From Methylobacterium sp. 17Sr1-1 (GTDB lineage Bacteria > Pseudomonadota > Alphaproteobacteria > Rhizobiales > Beijerinckiaceae), in NCBI RefSeq assembly GCF_003173775.1, contig NZ_CP029552.1, forward strand, positions 947,001-1,011,000: a stretch of DNA of 64,000 nucleotides, given 5' to 3'. The stretch's first letter is position 1. Each line of letters begins with the position of its first letter. Below the pieces are notes generated by a model. It searched no databases and was not told the DNA's origin. It worked only from the letters and a program-made list of their open reading frames with translations. This document shows, in pieces, positions 52,148 through 61,180 of the stretch. Both the position numbers and the translations under genes were made by a program.

Positions 52148-54595
52148 ATGAATGAGAACACCATCATCGCCGATCTCGAACGTCGCCTTGCGACGGCTGG
52201 AGAAGCCCTGCATGAGAAAGCTCAGATCGAGGCTGCTCTCCGCCAGAGTGAAGAACTTCGCCGCATCGCTATCGCACGACTGCGCGAGAGCGAGGCGGGG
52301 AACCGTCTCCTTATCGAGAGGGGCGCGCAGGCTGTGTGGGAGGCCGATGCCAATGGCGTCGTCGTTGCCGACAGCCCAAGCTGGCGTGCCTATACCGGGC
52401 AGACAATCGAGGAATGGCTTGGCTACGGTTGGCTGGACGCGATCCATCCCGACGACCGGACCTATGCCAAGCGACAATGGCAAGCAGCCATCGCGGTTCA
52501 GGGATTCGTCGATGCCGAGTTCCGCCTTCGCGCACCTAACGGCGGCTGGCGCTGGACGAATGTTCGCGCGACCCCCGTGCTCAAGGGGGAGGGCCAGGTC
52601 GAGAAATGGGTGGGGTTGAACTTCGATATCGAAGCCCGCAAACGTGCCGAGGTGGTCCTCCGTGAAAACGAGGAGCGACAGGCGTTTCTCCTCAAGCTCA
52701 GCGACACCCTGAGGCCACTTGGAAGCGCAGCACAGGCGCGAACGGAGGCGTGCCGGCTGCTAGGTGAGCAACTTTCCTCGTCGCGGGCCTACTACGTCGA
52801 GTACGAGCCGACGCTTGGCTATGGCATCGTCGCCGACGATTACCTTGTGCCGGGCCTGTCGAGTTTGGCAGGGCGCTATCCATTCGACATGTTCCGCTCA
52901 ACCTATGAGCGCATCAGCGACGGCCGCACCTGGGTCATTCGCGACATAGCTGCTGATCGCGAACTACCCGAGCAGGAGCGCGCCTTCTACGCAGCGCAGG
53001 GCGTCCTGGCCTGGATCGATGTTCCGCTTGCCAAGGATGGCGTCCTCGAAGCGGCACTGTGCGTGGTTCAGACGGAACCTCGCGACTGGACCGCTCTCGA
53101 CATCGTCCTCGTCGAGGAAACGGCCGAGCGGATGTGGACGGCGATCCAGCGGGCTCGGGCCGAAACTATCTTACAGGAGAGTGAGAAGCGGTTCGCGCAG
53201 TTCGCAGCGTCGTCCTCAGATGGGCTCTGGATCAGGGAGGCGGCGACACTCGCCATGGAGTATGTCAATCCTGCCATCGAGGCGATCTACGGCGTGTCGA
53301 CTGACGCCATAGTTGGTGACGTGCAGCGCTGGGCTGGGCTCATCGTGCCCGAGGACCGCCCGGGAGCCCTCGCATGCCTCGAACGGGCGCGGCAGGGCGA
53401 AGCGGTGGTGCACGAGTTCCGCATCCAGCGGCCCTCCGATGGTACGTTCCGTTGGATCAGGAGCACCGATTTCCCGCTCCATGACGCGCAAGGCCGAATA
53501 CAGCGCATCGGCGGCATCGCGCACGACCAGACCGAGGCCAAGCTCGCCACCGAACACACGGCCGTGCTGCTCGCCGAGCTGCAGCACCGGGTGCGAAATA
53601 TCATGGCACAGATCAGTGCAATCACCGCCCATACCGGTGAGCAGGCCAAGAGCGTCTCGGACTATGCTAGCCTCATGGCGGGGCGGCTGCTGGCGCTCGC
53701 TCGCGTTCAAGCGCTGCTCACTCGCGCCGCCAATGCCGGAGCCAGCATCACCAGCATCGTGCAGGATGAACTCAGCGCCCAGGCTAGGCATAGAGGACAA
53801 TACGTGCTCGACGGGCCGGACGTCATTCTGCCACCCAAGGCTGCCGAGGTCCTGACCCTTGCAGTCCATGAACTGACCACGAACGCCCTGAAGTACGGGG
53901 CACTCTCCGCCTCGTCAGGCCGCGTGACCGTGCGCTGGACCACCTTCGAGCGGCGGGGAAGCTCATGGCTCAGCCTCGACTGGACGGAGGAGGGAGCGCC
54001 CGAGCGCGTCCCCCCGGGCCCATCAGCGCCGCGGCGTAGCGGCTTCGGCACCGAACTGATCGAGGGCCGCATCCCTTACGAGTTGAAGGGCCGAGGCGAG
54101 CTGACGATCAAGCCGGGTGGTGCTCACTGCCACTTGGAATTCCCGCTACTGAACAAGAACAGTATTCTGGAAACGGGTGCTCCGCAGCGGGCGACGGTGT
54201 TCGGGGGATCGCTGGATATGACTGGTGAGGCTGATCTGAGCGGCCTTCGCGTCCTGGTGATCGAAGACGACTACTATCTCGCGACCGACGCGGCACGCGG
54301 TCTTCGGGGTGCAGGAGCCGAGGTGCTAGGGCCCAGTTCGACCGGGGAGGACGTCAGGGCCGAACTGACGCAGCAGCGTCCCGACGCAGCGGTCATCGAC
54401 ATCAACCTCGGCGACGGACCGTCGTTCGCGTTGGCGGAGACCTTGAAGGATCAGGGCATCCCGTTCGTCTTCATTACCGGTTACAATCAGGAGATCATCC
54501 CCGCCAAATTCAATGACATCGAGCGGCTCGAGAAACCGGTGCAGCTTCGCCAAATCGTTGACGCCGTCGCAAAGCTCGTGGATAGAACGGGGTAA
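52148..54595 (+). CDS. HWE-family hybrid sensor histidine kinase with receiver
   Basis: An 815-aa cytosolic sensor. The order is: short coiled coil (1-45), PAS (about 55-170, with WEADANGVVVADSPSWRAYT), GAF-like (180-335), PAS (about 345-465, ending GRIQRIGGIAHDQTEAK), and HWE kinase with phospho-His480 in LLAELQHRVRNIMAQI. The ATPase domain has HELTTNALKYGAL, and the C-terminal receiver has Asp751 in AVIDINLGDGPS and Lys in EKPVQ. No membrane helix is seen. HWE kinases often feed the PhyR general stress pathway. The receiver may act as a sink or autoregulate the kinase. Confidence 0.9.
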   Translation: MNENTIIADLERRLATAGEALHEKAQIEAALRQSEELRRIAIARLRESEAGNRLLIERGAQAVWEADANGVVVADSPSWRAYTGQTIEEWLGYGWLDAIHPDDRTYAKRQWQAAIAVQGFVDAEFRLRAPNGGWRWTNVRATPVLKGEGQVEKWVGLNFDIEARKRAEVVLRENEERQAFLLKLSDTLRPLGSAAQARTEACRLLGEQLSSSRAYYVEYEPTLGYGIVADDYLVPGLSSLAGRYPFDMFRSTYERISDGRTWVIRDIAADRELPEQERAFYAAQGVLAWIDVPLAKDGVLEAALCVVQTEPRDWTALDIVLVEETAERMWTAIQRARAETILQESEKRFAQFAASSSDGLWIREAATLAMEYVNPAIEAIYGVSTDAIVGDVQRWAGLIVPEDRPGALACLERARQGEAVVHEFRIQRPSDGTFRWIRSTDFPLHDAQGRIQRIGGIAHDQTEAKLATEHTAVLLAELQHRVRNIMAQISAITAHTGEQAKSVSDYASLMAGRLLALARVQALLTRAANAGASITSIVQDELSAQARHRGQYVLDGPDVILPPKAAEVLTLAVHELTTNALKYGALSASSGRVTVRWTTFERRGSSWLSLDWTEEGAPERVPPGPSAPRRSGFGTELIEGRIPYELKGRGELTIKPGGAHCHLEFPLLNKNSILETGAPQRATVFGGSLDMTGEADLSGLRVLVIEDDYYLATDAARGLRGAGAEVLGPSSTGEDVRAELTQQRPDAAVIDINLGDGPSFALAETLKDQGIPFVFITGYNQEIIPAKFNDIERLEKPVQLRQIVDAVAKLVDRTG

Positions 54596-54726
54596 CCTTG
54601 GAACGGATGTCCCGGAAGACCGCGTTCGATCGAAGCACTTCCTCGGCTGGCGCTCGCTATGTGTAGGCCCGTAGTACGACCTGCGGCGCGCCGACACACG
54701 CGATGGAGGCCGGCCACTGTCGGCCG

Positions 54727-57723
54727 TCACCTAGTGGATGAGGTTCGAGCCGTGACATGGCGCAGGGTCTTCGAGAGCTGCTCGGCCGAATATGGCTTTT
54801 GCAGCAACTCGAACCCTTCCGAGCCTTCCTGTGCCAGGACGTGACTGTACCCGGACGCGAGCACCACCGGCAGATGCGGCAGGCGCCGCTTCACGATTCT
54901 GGCGAGCGCCAAGCCGCCCATGCCAGGCATCACGACATCCGAGAACACCACTTCGAAGCCGCCGCCGTCGCTGCCCAGCTTGTCGATGGCATCCTCGGCG
55001 TTGGTCGCCCACTCGGTTCGATAGCCCAAGTCTTCGAGGATCTGAGTGCAGAAGCGCCCGACCTCGATATTGTCCTCGACGACAAGCACACGCTGCCCGC
55101 CGCCGACCGGCGCCGGGCCGTCATTGTCGGCCGTTTCGCGCTCGCTGAGTTCATCGACTGAAACTTCAGGCAGGTAGAGCGTGAAGGTGGTGCCTTCACC
55201 CACTACACTGGTCACGTCGACGTCGCCGCCGGATTGCTTGGCAAACCCGAACACCTGCGAGAGTCCGAGGCCCGTACCTTTGCCGACCTCCTTGGTGGTG
55301 AAGAACGGCTCGAAGATCCTGGCGAGGTCCTCCGGCGGGATCCCCGACCCGGTATCGGTCAGCGAGACGGCGGCGAAGGCACTCTGCGCCCCGGCATGGC
55401 CACGGATCGGCGGCATGGCGCTGCCGCAGGCAAGGCGGAGCATGAGCAAGCCCTCGCCCGCCATCGCATCACGGGCGTTGACAGCCATGTTGATGAGCGC
55501 CGTTTCGAACTGACTCAGATCGGCGCGGATGAAGCACGGGTTGTCCGGCGTCTCCGTGACGACGCGAATGCGTGCGCCCGTGACGGTATCCAACATGTCG
55601 GCGATGCCGCGCACCTTCTGGCCGACGTCGAACACCTCGGGCTTGAGCGCCTGCCGGCGTGCGAATGCGAGCAATTGGCTCGTGAGCTTGGCGGCGCGAT
55701 CGACCGTCTCCGACACCGCGTTGAGGTAGCGTTCCCGGCGCAGCTCGGGCAGTTCAGGCCGCCGCAGAAAATCCACCGACGAGCGGATGATGGTTAGCAG
55801 GTTGTTGAAGTCGTGCGCGACCCCGCCGGTGAGTTGGCCCACGGCCTCCATCTTCTGCGACTGGCGGAGCGCCTCCTCGGCTTGAACCAGCTCGGACGTG
55901 CGGGCCGCGACCCGCTCTTCCAGCGTCTCGTTCAACTCTCGCAAGCGCAGCTCAGCCTGCTTTGCCGCCGTCACGTCGCGCGAGATCGACAACAGCTTCT
56001 CGGGCCGGCCATCCGCGCCGGCCATCGGCGTCACGATGACGTCCCACCACCGCGGTGTCCCCTTCATCGTCGGCGCGTGGCCCTGGAAGCGGCCGGTGTG
56101 GCCCTGCACAGCCTCTTCGATGGCTTTCAGCGCCAGGGTGCGCTGCTCGCCCTGCCACATATCTGGCCAGTACTTGCCCGCAAGCACGCGGAAATCATCG
56201 ACTTCCATGACGCACATGCCGCCTTCGCTCATGAATTCAAGCCGCGCATCGAGGTCGAGTACCTTGACGCAATCAGCCGAGCTGGCAAGGACACGGCGGT
56301 TGAATTCCTCGCTGGCGCGCAGCGCCTCCTCCGTCGCCTTGCGCTGGCTTAGATCCACCGTGACGACGAGAAGGTTGCGCACGTGTCCGTGGGCGTCGTC
56401 GAGCCGCTGGATGCTGCTGTTGGCCCAACACATCGAGCCGTCCGGCCGCACGTAACGCTTGTCGAGCGTCGCGCTGCGGCCGGTTTCGATCACCTGTTTC
56501 ACCGCGGCAAAGCTCGGCGCAAGGTCATCGGGGAACGTCACGTCGGCGACGCCGAGTTGCAGCAGCGCCGTCTCGGAGCGTCCGAGGATGCGGCACAACT
56601 CGGTGTTCACGCGGAGAAAGCGTCCGGTCAGGTCAACCTCGGATAGACCGACCGTCGCACTCGCGAAGATCGCACCGAGACGCTCCTCGCTCTCGCGCAG
56701 GCGGGCCTCGGCACGCGCACGTTCGACTGCCGACCAAAGGCGGATGCACGTGCCCTCGACCATCGCGACATCGGTCGCGCTCCAGCGACGGGGAGTGGCG
56801 TGGTGGACGAACAGCATCGCAACGATTCGGCCGTCGCGCAGCAGCGGCACGTCCAGAATGGCACGGACGCCGATACCGTCATAGGCGGCCGTCACGGCGG
56901 GATCGGATGTCGAGGCGTCGTCCCACACATCGTCGATCGGGACGGTAATGCCCGCCCTCAACCGCGCGGCGACCGTCAGCCCAAAATCATCCATGCACCA
57001 CGTGCTAACGACCGAGGGGACATTCCCCTGGGTGCTTTCACGATGGATGATGACGTGCGTCTGGGCCTCGTTGATCTCTCCGAAACCGACCTGATCCAGG
57101 TCGAGATGATGCCCAAGAGCGGCAGAGGCCGCCTCCATCATCGCGACGGGATCGGAGAGACCACGTAGCTCTTCCTCCAAGGTGAGGTAGAAATCCTTCT
57201 GCTCGCGCTGTGCGTTGTTCGCTTTAACACGCTGTTGCGTGTCGAGCTGCGATGCGATCAAGTCCGCGAACGCCTTGAACATGCCGACGTTGGCCGGCGT
57301 GTTCAGCTTCGCTGGGCGTGGATCGAGGGCGCAGAGCGTCCCCCAACAATCACCGCTTGGCAGCATGATCGGCATCGAGAGATAGCTCTCGAAGCCATAG
57401 CGGGACGGCGTCGGATGTCCGTGATAGGCCTGATCCTCGGCAACATTGTCGATGACCACGGCGCCGCCATTCCAGTGGGTCTCGTGACTCATTACGGTTG
57501 TCACGTCGAGTTCACCACCGGGTTCGAGGCCGAACCCGATGCTGTCGTGCACGGCGCAGGCGACCCACCGCTCCCGCGTCACGCGTGCCACCGCGGCAAA
57601 CCCCATCCCGGTCGTGCGACAGACGACATCGAGGATGGTGGGGATCGCCTCGACGCTTCTGACGTCCACAATATCGTCCGCGAAATCATGGCCCGGCACA
57701 GGCTCAATTACGTCGTGCTTCAT
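54727..57723 (-). CDS. hybrid sensor histidine kinase (GAF-PAS-HisKA-HATPase-REC)
   Basis: A 998-aa soluble kinase. It has GAF domains (about 20-170 and 190-340), PAS domains (about 350-470 and 480-600), coiled coil ([20 protein letters not shown]), HisKA with His637 in [13 protein letters not shown], and an ATPase with [20 protein letters not shown] and [12 protein letters not shown]. The receiver has Asp929 in [13 protein letters not shown]. It belongs to the classical HisKA class, unlike the three HWE kinases around it. Its start codon overlaps the stop of the upstream ParD gene (ATGA), so the two are translationally coupled. Ligands are unknown. Confidence 0.92.
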   Translation of the reverse strand: MKHDVIEPVPGHDFADDIVDVRSVEAIPTILDVVCRTTGMGFAAVARVTRERWVACAVHDSIGFGLEPGGELDVTTVMSHETHWNGGAVVIDNVAEDQAYHGHPTPSRYGFESYLSMPIMLPSGDCWGTLCALDPRPAKLNTPANVGMFKAFADLIASQLDTQQRVKANNAQREQKDFYLTLEEELRGLSDPVAMMEAASAALGHHLDLDQVGFGEINEAQTHVIIHRESTQGNVPSVVSTWCMDDFGLTVAARLRAGITVPIDDVWDDASTSDPAVTAAYDGIGVRAILDVPLLRDGRIVAMLFVHHATPRRWSATDVAMVEGTCIRLWSAVERARAEARLRESEERLGAIFASATVGLSEVDLTGRFLRVNTELCRILGRSETALLQLGVADVTFPDDLAPSFAAVKQVIETGRSATLDKRYVRPDGSMCWANSSIQRLDDAHGHVRNLLVVTVDLSQRKATEEALRASEEFNRRVLASSADCVKVLDLDARLEFMSEGGMCVMEVDDFRVLAGKYWPDMWQGEQRTLALKAIEEAVQGHTGRFQGHAPTMKGTPRWWDVIVTPMAGADGRPEKLLSISRDVTAAKQAELRLRELNETLEERVAARTSELVQAEEALRQSQKMEAVGQLTGGVAHDFNNLLTIIRSSVDFLRRPELPELRRERYLNAVSETVDRAAKLTSQLLAFARRQALKPEVFDVGQKVRGIADMLDTVTGARIRVVTETPDNPCFIRADLSQFETALINMAVNARDAMAGEGLLMLRLACGSAMPPIRGHAGAQSAFAAVSLTDTGSGIPPEDLARIFEPFFTTKEVGKGTGLGLSQVFGFAKQSGGDVDVTSVVGEGTTFTLYLPEVSVDELSERETADNDGPAPVGGGQRVLVVEDNIEVGRFCTQILEDLGYRTEWATNAEDAIDKLGSDGGGFEVVFSDVVMPGMGGLALARIVKRRLPHLPVVLASGYSHVLAQEGSEGFELLQKPYSAEQLSKTLRHVTARTSSTR

Positions 57724-57911
57724 AGGTCCGAGGACTTGCTCGCGACAGGCGCTATCGGATGGTTTGCAGTCCGATCCTGTTCAATCATGAGGCGGAGCGC
57801 CGCCCGTACGACCTCGCTCGCGTTACCGTAGTGGCCGGAATGCAGCCGCTCCCGAATGAAGCGGCGCAGTTCCGGCGTGATCGAGACTGTGATGGTTTCA
57901 CGCGTGGCCAT
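57720..57911 (-). CDS. ParD-like antitoxin without adjacent ParE
   Basis: A 63-aa ribbon-helix-helix protein: ATRETITVSITPELRRFIRE, then GHYGNASEVVRAALRLMIEQ, the ParD/CopG DNA-binding core. It is shorter than usual ParD (about 80-90 aa), and the C-terminal toxin-binding tail is cut to [14 protein letters not shown]. No ParE toxin gene follows. Instead the stop overlaps the hybrid kinase start by 4 bases. It may have been co-opted as an autoregulator of the kinase gene. Confidence 0.82.
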   Translation of the reverse strand: MATRETITVSITPELRRFIRERLHSGHYGNASEVVRAALRLMIEQDRTANHPIAPVASKSSDL

Positions 57912-58770
57912 GCCGGAGACGTAGCGCGTTCCTACGTTGTCTTACAGATCGATTGTCCGCGACCTAACGACCTATTGTGCTGCTAAGCTTTGTAACGGCT
58001 GCACTCGGGCGTTCAACTGGCTGCGCTGATTTTACAGAATGCTCGGATGGATGGCAGTGGCCAAGCGATACCTTCCATAGGCGAGACGCGAACAAAGCCT
58101 GGAACGGGTCATGCGGTGGGACGCTCTAATGAGGTTTAGCCAACGAAATCACGGAGACGGTCGTTTCAGCTTCGCGCATCCGCCAAGGTCCCGACCCTCC
58201 GGCGGGCATTTGCCGTTAAAACCGCCCTGGCTATCAATTGTTGATCTTTTGCTACCTCCAGCCTGCCGTCTCTTAGCTCTTCGGTTGACATCTATGGCGG
58301 GCTGGGTCTCGTCGGAAGAATTGGTTCGGCCCACCTCTATTGTGGCCCTGTCGAGCCACAACGGATGCACGTCGGTCGCATCAATCACGTCAGCACCCTC
58401 ATAGCAAGGTGTTGCGTCAATGCCGGGCACCTGCCCAAGGCGGCCGACCTGCTGGCAAATCGTGCACGCCGTGGCATGGATCCGTTCCAGTCGAAATGGG
58501 TCGATTGCGCCGCGGCGCTGAAGGACATACGTCGCGACCATGCTTGGTTGCTGGGCATCCTATTTTTCCATGAAATAATTCTTATGCGGTATCGCCCGCC
58601 GTACATCGAGCTCGCCACGTCAGCAGAAGCTGCCTCCGCTCGGCTACTCAATAGCGATGGAGTTGATCCATGTTGTTTGCCGCGTCCGGCTCCTGCAATA
58701 CGTTTGCATTTATCGCCTGATGGCACTTTCAAGATGCTCGTCTGACCAGGACGGGTGATGCGAGAGGTGC
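57912..58770. other. intergenic region with doubtful frames
   Basis: About 860 bases. A plus-strand frame from 58365 (126 codons, MHVGRINHVSTLIARCCVNA...) and a minus-strand frame from 58541 overlap each other. Neither has a ribosome site or known family, so I call neither. Part of the region is less GC-rich than the flanks and may be a degraded insertion. Confidence 0.3.
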
Positions 58771-59499
58771 ATGAACACCATTGCTGCCCGAAAATTTCAG
58801 CAAGCTTTCCATCTATCCCATGAAGATGCGGCAGCGCTGAGTGAGATCACGTATCCGGCACAGACCATCGGCTCGCGCCAGGATATCGTGTCGGAGGGGA
58901 GCCAGCTGACATCCGTGCCGTTAATTCTGCAGGGCTGGGCAGCCCGTTACCGGGTGCTTGAGAACGGCCGCAAGCAGATCACGGCCCTCTACCTGCCCGG
59001 AGACTTCTGCTTCCCCCACGATGTGCTGCCTCATCGCGTCGGCCAGCCCATCGGTTCACTCACGCCGGTTATGCTTGCCCGTATCCCCCTCGAGACACTT
59101 CGAAACCTCTCGAGTCGGAGCGCGCACCTCGACGAAGCGCTCCGGTGGGATGCGCTCGTCGCCGGCAGCATCCAGTCCGAATGGACAGTTAGCCTCGGTC
59201 AGCGCACCGCAGTGGAGCGCGTCGGCCATCTGCTTTGCGAGGTGTTCCTGCGCCTGAAGGCCGTCGGCCTAACCAGCGGCGACCAGTGCGAGATGCCGAT
59301 CACCCAGGCGGATCTCGGCGACCTACTCGGCCTGTCCAACGTGCACATTAACCGTACTCTGCGCGACCTGCGCGCGAGCGGTCTCGTCACGCTCAAGGGC
59401 CGGCAATTGGTCCTGCACGATTTCGACGGCTTGGCGGCAGCATCCCTGTTCGATCCGGGCTACCTTCAATTCCGCTGCAGGAGTACCGGGCCAGCCTGA
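58771..59499 (+). CDS. Crp/Fnr family transcriptional regulator
   Basis: A 242-aa protein. A cyclic-nucleotide-binding-like beta barrel (about 20-140: YRVLENGRKQITALYLPGDF) is followed by the dimer helix and a winged HTH with ITQADLGDLLGLSNVHINRT then LRDLRASGLVTLKGRQL. The Fnr iron-sulfur Cys cluster is absent, so oxygen sensing of that type is unlikely. It is followed 48 bases later by an HWE kinase gene in the same direction and probably co-regulated with it. Confidence 0.88.
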   Translation: MNTIAARKFQQAFHLSHEDAAALSEITYPAQTIGSRQDIVSEGSQLTSVPLILQGWAARYRVLENGRKQITALYLPGDFCFPHDVLPHRVGQPIGSLTPVMLARIPLETLRNLSSRSAHLDEALRWDALVAGSIQSEWTVSLGQRTAVERVGHLLCEVFLRLKAVGLTSGDQCEMPITQADLGDLLGLSNVHINRTLRDLRASGLVTLKGRQLVLHDFDGLAAASLFDPGYLQFRCRSTGPA

Positions 59500-59547
59500 G
59501 CGCAGTTGAGACCGGCCGGTGGACGAGAGGCAGACAGGATCATCACC

Positions 59548-60255
59548 ATGCCCGATCCCCACTCAGCACGACTGGGCGAGCTGGAAGCGGACAATGCCCG
59601 CTTGCGTCGCCTGCTGAAACTGAAGCACGTCTCCAGCACCCTTCGCCATCAGCTGCGCAATACGCTGATCATGTTCCGTTCCATTATTCGGCAATCAGCC
59701 GAGACCAGCGACGATCTGGAGACTTATGTCGGGCGGCTCGAAGACCGCCTTGACGCTATCCTGCGGGTGCAGAACACCACCGACCTGCGTGACGAGGTCA
59801 ACCTGCACAACCTGATCGCCGATGAGCTTCTTCGCCACAGGGCGCTCGAAGGCGAGGCGGCCTTCCTAGAAGGGCCCGACGTCCTGCTTCAGCCGAAGCC
59901 GGCGCAGGTTCTCGCCCTAGCAATCCACGAGCTAGTCGCCAACGCCATCGAGCACGGTGCGCTGGCGCCGTACGTGGGTGGGCGGATTTCCATTGCCTGG
60001 CAGGTCGAGGAAGGTCCCGTCTTGGTCATCACCTCAAAGGAGACGGGCTTGAAAGGCATGGCCAACCCGGCTCGGCGTGGTTTCGGCATGGCAGTGCTGA
60101 ACGAGACGTTGGGCTACGAGCTGAAGGCCGAGACGACGGTCGCCTTCGAGCCCGACGGCCTGAGATGCGTGATCCGTCTCCCGCTTCCGTTCCGAGTCGG
60201 CCGCGTCATTGCTTCGGTTCCGTCGATGGATCAGCTGGAGCCAGGATCCGAATGA
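59548..60255 (+). CDS. HWE-type sensor histidine kinase, minimal
   Basis: A 235-aa protein with no N-terminal sensor domain. A short coiled coil (RLGELEADNARLRRLLKLKH) leads into phospho-His34 in STLRHQLRNTLIMF, then the ATPase with LAIHELVANAIEHGAL and RRGFGMAVLNETLGYEL. ATG 59548 is chosen by the start of the coiled coil. Its 3' end overlaps the convergent receiver gene by 50 bases. It probably phosphorylates that receiver or takes input from another protein. Confidence 0.85.
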   Translation: MPDPHSARLGELEADNARLRRLLKLKHVSSTLRHQLRNTLIMFRSIIRQSAETSDDLETYVGRLEDRLDAILRVQNTTDLRDEVNLHNLIADELLRHRALEGEAAFLEGPDVLLQPKPAQVLALAIHELVANAIEHGALAPYVGGRISIAWQVEEGPVLVITSKETGLKGMANPARRGFGMAVLNETLGYELKAETTVAFEPDGLRCVIRLPLPFRVGRVIASVPSMDQLEPGSE

Positions 60256-60604
60256 CCGCCTCGACGTCGACCGGCTTGCAGCAATGCATGACGGCGTCGT
60301 ACCGCTCGGGAACGGAAATCCCGTCGTAACCGGTCGCGAAGGCGAACGGCACACCGCGCTCGCGCAGAAGGTCGGCGATGGGGAAGGCCTTCTCGCCCTG
60401 CAAGTCTATATCGAGGAGCGCCGCGTCGATCCGCGGCGACGTTCTGGCGAGATCGAGACCGTCCTCCAAGGTGCAGGCCGGTCCGAGCACCTGGGCGCCA
60501 ACTCCCTCCAGCCCGCGGCGCATCTGCCGCGCGATGAAGTAGTCGTCCTCGACCAGCAGCACGGCGCGACCTGACAGGGACGCGAGGTCGGTGTTCATGG
60601 ACAT
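60206..60604 (-). CDS. single-domain response regulator
   Basis: A 132-aa receiver domain alone: VLLVEDDYFIARQMRRGLEG (acidic pocket), phospho-acceptor Asp65 in ALLDIDLQGEKAFP, FAFATGY (switch Thr) and CKPVDVEAVI (Lys). ATG 60604 follows GGGAGGAC. It is convergent with, and overlaps, the minimal HWE kinase gene. Single-domain receivers in alphaproteobacteria often act as phosphate shuttles or sinks in the general stress relay. Confidence 0.9.
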   Translation of the reverse strand: MSMNTDLASLSGRAVLLVEDDYFIARQMRRGLEGVGAQVLGPACTLEDGLDLARTSPRIDAALLDIDLQGEKAFPIADLLRERGVPFAFATGYDGISVPERYDAVMHCCKPVDVEAVIRILAPADPSTEPKQ

Positions 60605-61180
60605 GTGTCCTCCCTCAGTCGCGGGCATCCTCTCGCCGAATAAGATTGTAGGCGATTTTGTGTGGCCGACAATATTCGAGCGGTCACGAGGCGGCTCCTC
60701 GCCAGGGTCGGCCATCGCCTCGTCATTGCCAGTCCGTCCGGTTGCATGACCACGCTCCAGGGCGCGACGGTGCAGGAACGGCAGTCGACATTCTCGCGCG
60801 GACCATCACCATCCACGACAAGTGATAAGCCGGAATGCATGATAGGAAGATATTGCTATATGCACGACTGCAACGTGACCGCTGACCGCGTGCTTTGCTA
60901 TGGAATGCTCCAGATCACCGTCAGGAGGTCGAGGGACGTACCGACTTTCGTTCCCGTGTCGTTCGAAGGCGTGCTACAGGGTTGTCCACGTCCGTTGCAT
61001 CCAGCCTCATGCCTCATTGTACCGTCCAAATCCTCCCGCCCGCACCCGTGACCATGGCCCTCACCATCGGCGAGTATGGCGTTCGACAACCTGCAGGCTG
61101 GCGCGGGGCGCCTCCGAGGCTCCTCAATGCTTCGGTGAAGGGCCTTGGTCGCGGCGTGACCCGGATACGAAAGGGAACCG
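60605..61180. other. intergenic promoter region
   Basis: About 575 bases between the receiver gene (minus) and the large HWE kinase gene (plus), expected to hold both promoters. No convincing gene was found. A plus-strand frame from 60662 has no recognisable family. Confidence 0.4.

Noticed and set aside
51593..52483. 296-codon minus-strand frame overlapping the HWE kinase start
   Set aside because: It lies antisense to a clear kinase gene and to an IS remnant and has no recognisable domain.
58149..58745. Two overlapping frames of 126-130 codons on opposite strands
   Set aside because: Neither has a ribosome site or known family, and they cannot both be genes.
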